The notes below the pieces were generated by a model. The model saw only the letters and a program-made list of their open reading frames with translations, made no database searches and was not told the origin of the DNA. Source: Amycolatopsis vastitatis (GTDB lineage: Bacteria; Actinomycetota; Actinomycetes; Mycobacteriales; Pseudonocardiaceae). Taken from it: a DNA stretch of 64,000 nt. The stretch's first letter is position 1, and the number at the start of each line of letters is the position of its first letter. Both the position numbers and the translations under genes were made by a program. Below are positions 61,121-64,000 of this stretch, piece by piece. The DNA lies in assembly GCF_002234595.1 (NCBI RefSeq), contig NZ_NMUL01000047.1, positions 1 through 64,000 on the forward strand. The letters run 5' to 3'.

Positions 61121-64000
61121 ATGCGCACGCGGGTCTGGTCACAACAGTTCCGCTATCGCTTGCGGCTGTGGCTGGCCGCCGGCGTCGTGCTCGGGGTGGC
61201 GACCGCGCTCACCGTCGTCACCGGGAGTACCACTTCCCTGCTCGCCGCGCTGGCGCTGTTCGCCACGGGATTCGCCGGTGTCGTCGCGCAGGAGCTGGTC
61301 AAGGGCGGGACCGGTCACCGGTTCTGGTCCGCCGACCGGCCGCCGTACCCGGGGTTGGAGGCATTCGCTCCGGAGGACGCCGCGGTGTTCTTCGGGCGGG
61401 CGGTCCCCACTCAGGACCTGGTCGACCGGCTGAATCCGGTGGTCCGCGAACACTCGCGGCGGTTCGTCGCCGTCATCGGCCCGTCGGGCAGCGGCAAGTC
61501 GTCGCTGGTGCAGGGCGGGGTGATTCCGGCGCTGCGGCAGCGGCGGACCCGCTGGGTGATCAGCCCGGCGTTCCAGCCGGGGAACCGGCCGGTGGCCGCG
61601 CTCGCTACGGCGCTGGCGGAGCTACCGCCCCTGCTGCGAGCCGAGGATCTCGAAGCCGCGCTCATGGCCGATCCTGCCGCGCTGGGGACCAGGGTCCACG
61701 AGATGTCGGGCCGGCACCGGCATCTGATCGTCATCGACCAGTTCGAAGAGCTGACCACCATGGCGGGTGCCGAAGAGCGCGACAAATTTCTCACGCTGGT
61801 GAGCGAGGCGCTGACGGCGAACCCAAATCTGTGGGTGATCGCCACCCTGCGTTCGGAGTTCCTGACCGACCTGCTGGAGTCGCGGTATGCCGGGCTGATC
61901 CAGCAGCCGGTGACTGTCGGCACACTCGACGCGGACACGCTGAGCGAGGTCATCGAGGGCCCCGCCGAGCTCGCCGGCGTCCGCTTCGCGCCGGGGCTGG
62001 TGAGCCGGATGGTCGCCGACACCGGCGGCGGGGATTCCCTGCCACTGTTGGCCTATGTGCTGCAGCGGCTCTACCTGCGCAGCCGCGGCCGGGGCGTGAT
62101 TTCCGCGGAGGACTACGAACGACTCGGCGGCGTCCGGGGCGCGATCGCCACCCAGGCGGAGACCGTGCTGGCCGACCTGGCCGGCGAGGTCGCCGAGGAC
62201 AAGGTGCTCAGCCTCCTGCGCCGGTTCGTCACGTGGGAGGGGCGGGAGCCGACCCGGCGCCGGGTCCGGGCCGCCGACCTGACCGACGAAGAACGGCGAA
62301 TCGCCGACGCCTTCGTCGACGCCCGGCTGCTGATCAGCCGGACCAGCAGCGGGCACGTCGTCCTGGACGTCGCCCACGAGGCACTGTTCCGGTACTGGGC
62401 GCCGCTGCGCCAAGAGGTCGAATCGCACGCCGAGGCACTGCGCCGGCGCACACAGCTGGAACGCTGGGCCGGCGAGTGGCTGCGGTCGGGCAGGCTGCGG
62501 GCGTTCCTGCTCCGCGGCGAACGGCTGCACACCGCGATGCGCTGGGTCGCCGACAGCACCGAGCAGGCCGTCGGAGAAGTCGCCGAGTTCCTCGCCGCCT
62601 CCCGCGGTGACGACCAGGTGTGGCGAGACCGGCTGGCCGACTCGCTCGCCGCACAGGCGACTCTGACCTGCGAGCTCGACCCCGAGCTGGCCATCCTCAT
62701 CGTGCTCGCCGCGATCGAGGAGTGCGCGCCGCGGCCGCTCGCCTTCCGAGCCCTGCACCGGGCGCTGTGGGCCTGCCGCCAGCGCGTCCTGCTGCGCGGG
62801 CACGACGACTGGGTGTGGGGAGTGGCCTGGTCGCCCGACGGGCGGACGCTCGCGTCGGCGTCGCACGACCACACCGTCCGGCTGTGGGATCCCCGCGACG
62901 GCACCGAGCTGCGCGTGCTGCGTGGGCACACCGACAGGGTCGCGACCGTCGCGTTCTCCCCGGACGGCACCCGGCTGGTGTCCGCCGCCCAGGACCGGAC
63001 CGCGCGGGTGTGGGACACCGCGTCCGGCGCGGAGCTGCTCCTGCTCGCCGGGCACGAGCATCGGCTGGAAGCGGCGGTGTTCAGCCCGGACGGCCGGCTG
63101 GTCGCGACCGGTGCCCGTGACGGCACCGTCCGGCTGTGGTCGGCCGATGACGGGACCGGCCGTGCCGTCCTCACCGGACACGGGGACTGGGTGCAGGACG
63201 TCGCGTTCGCGCCGGATTCGGCGTCGCTGGCGAGCGGGTCCGGGGACGGCACGGTCGGCGTCTGGCCGCTCGCCGACCCGGCTCCGGTGTACCTGCGCGG
63301 GCATCGCGACTGGGTCGAAGCGGTCGACTGGTCGCCGGACGGCAAGCGCCTCGCAAGCGGCTCGCGCGACACCACCGTGCGGGTCTGGCACGCCGCGCGG
63401 GCCGAGCAGCGGCTGGTGATCCGCGGCCACGAAAGCGTGGTCGAGGACCTGGCCTGGTCGCCGGACGGGCTCCGCATCGCAAGCGCCTCGCGGGACACGA
63501 CAATCCGCCTGTGGGACGCCGGCGAAGGCGAGGAGACGGCCGTGCTCCGCGGGCACGCCGACTGGGTCGAAGGGGTCACCTGGTCGCCTGAGGGCACCCG
63601 GGTCGCGAGCGCGTCGCGCGACGGAACGATCCGGATCTGGGACGCCGCGCCGTCACCGGAACGGCTCGGGCTGCGCGGCCACACAGGTTGGGTGCGGGCG
63701 GTCGCGTGGTCGCCGGACGGGCGGCTGGTCGCCACCGGCTCCCGCGACGGGACCGCCCGGGTGTGGGACGCCACGACCGGCGCGGAACTGGCGAACCTGC
63801 CCCACCAGGGCGAGGTCCGCGGAGTCTCGTTCGCCCCGGACGGCCGCACACTCGCGACCGCGTCCTACGATTACGTGGTTCGCTTGTGGGACACAGAAGC
63901 CTGGGCGGAGACGCGCCGGTTCACCGGCCATGAGGACGGCGTTCGGCGCGCTGTCTTCGACCCGGCAGGCACCCGCGTCGCCAGCTGCGGCCGCGACGAC
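61121..64000 (+). CDS. Membrane-anchored STAND NTPase with WD40 repeats (3' end beyond window)
   Basis: At least 960 residues from ATG 61121; the frame is still open at 64000. Two hydrophobic segments (LRLWLAAGVVLGVATALTVV and LLAALALFATGFAGVVAQEL, residues 14-60) form a membrane hairpin. The nSTAND1 NTPase begins PPYPGLEAFAPEDAAVFFGR (74-93), with Walker A GPSGSGKSS at 120-128 and Walker B HLIVIDQFEEL near 205. From about residue 560 there are WD40 blades (GVAWSPDGRTLASAS, VRLWDPRDGTELRVLRGHTD), at least ten before the edge. Unlike the protein at 6762-10601 it has no helix-turn-helix and is tethered at its N-terminus. Sensing through the propeller and signalling at the membrane is the likely mode; targets are unknown. 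Confidence 0.9.
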   Translation, partial: MRTRVWSQQFRYRLRLWLAAGVVLGVATALTVVTGSTTSLLAALALFATGFAGVVAQELVKGGTGHRFWSADRPPYPGLEAFAPEDAAVFFGRAVPTQDLVDRLNPVVREHSRRFVAVIGPSGSGKSSLVQGGVIPALRQRRTRWVISPAFQPGNRPVAALATALAELPPLLRAEDLEAALMADPAALGTRVHEMSGRHRHLIVIDQFEELTTMAGAEERDKFLTLVSEALTANPNLWVIATLRSEFLTDLLESRYAGLIQQPVTVGTLDADTLSEVIEGPAELAGVRFAPGLVSRMVADTGGGDSLPLLAYVLQRLYLRSRGRGVISAEDYERLGGVRGAIATQAETVLADLAGEVAEDKVLSLLRRFVTWEGREPTRRRVRAADLTDEERRIADAFVDARLLISRTSSGHVVLDVAHEALFRYWAPLRQEVESHAEALRRRTQLERWAGEWLRSGRLRAFLLRGERLHTAMRWVADSTEQAVGEVAEFLAASRGDDQVWRDRLADSLAAQATLTCELDPELAILIVLAAIEECAPRPLAFRALHRALWACRQRVLLRGHDDWVWGVAWSPDGRTLASASHDHTVRLWDPRDGTELRVLRGHTDRVATVAFSPDGTRLVSAAQDRTARVWDTASGAELLLLAGHEHRLEAAVFSPDGRLVATGARDGTVRLWSADDGTGRAVLTGHGDWVQDVAFAPDSASLASGSGDGTVGVWPLADPAPVYLRGHRDWVEAVDWSPDGKRLASGSRDTTVRVWHAARAEQRLVIRGHESVVEDLAWSPDGLRIASASRDTTIRLWDAGEGEETAVLRGHADWVEGVTWSPEGTRVASASRDGTIRIWDAAPSPERLGLRGHTGWVRAVAWSPDGRLVATGSRDGTARVWDATTGAELANLPHQGEVRGVSFAPDGRTLATASYDYVVRLWDTEAWAETRRFTGHEDGVRRAVFDPAGTRVASCGRDD

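Overview
The window is high-GC actinobacterial DNA. Evidence: an Lsr2 nucleoid protein, GTG/TTG starts with GGAGG-type ribosome sites, an eukaryote-like Ser/Thr kinase, a mycosin-like protease, EspC/YbaB-like type VII secretion genes and a DUF574-type SAM methyltransferase. A Pseudonocardiales-like genus such as Amycolatopsis would fit, but nothing here fixes the genus. It reads as an accessory or genomic-island region: few housekeeping genes, many decayed genes, IS fragments, phage debris and several NTPase, toxin and defence-like loci.

Layout. 0-5 kb: an HNH-like lipoprotein, a chimeric gene made from a LuxR-ATPase remnant and a duplicated BMP-like domain, and a membrane NACHT NTPase. 5-12.7 kb: a gene broken by three frameshifts, a DUF1883 protein, an XRE-STAND-WD40 protein followed at once by a truncated second copy of lsr2, a secreted I36-like protein, full lsr2, and a dispersed hairpin repeat. 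13.5-16.1 kb: decayed IS30, IS3 and IS110 elements. 16.1-23.9 kb: two tandem copies of an alpha/beta-hydrolase plus caspase-NTPase-WD40 module. One copy keeps the hydrolase and lost the caspase beside an IS110; the other keeps the caspase and has a dead hydrolase. A six-repeat orphan CRISPR array and another IS110 fragment follow. 24-31 kb: a membrane protein, an XRE-like regulator, a SAM methyltransferase, a zinc-finger/winged-helix protein, a Ser/Thr kinase and small decayed genes. 31.7-45.7 kb: a polymorphic-toxin tip with its immunity gene, a protease/BMP-like pair, a 3202-residue RHS/YD toxin and three immunity-like genes behind it. 45.9-51.4 kb: a C5 cytosine methyltransferase gene split by a 3.1-kb type VII-secretion-like cassette, and a second decayed methyltransferase copy. 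51.5-58 kb: small zinc-ribbon and DUF6283 proteins, a peptidoglycan-binding protein, and remnants of a phage portal and large terminase with an AT-rich membrane-protein gene between them. 58-64 kb: a two-gene operon (692-residue unknown plus GIY-YIG-like nuclease) and a membrane-anchored STAND-WD40 protein that runs off the window.

Functional theme. Four large STAND/NACHT/caspase NTPases, an orphan CRISPR array, methyltransferase fragments, an RHS toxin with immunity genes and a possible nuclease operon suggest a conflict/defence island. The best candidates for an undescribed system are the duplicated hydrolase-caspase-NTPase-WD40 module beside the CRISPR array and the 692-aa/GIY-YIG pair. 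Frameshifts are frequent. Some look like real decay (several lesions in one gene); a few single-base shifts in homopolymers could be sequencing errors.
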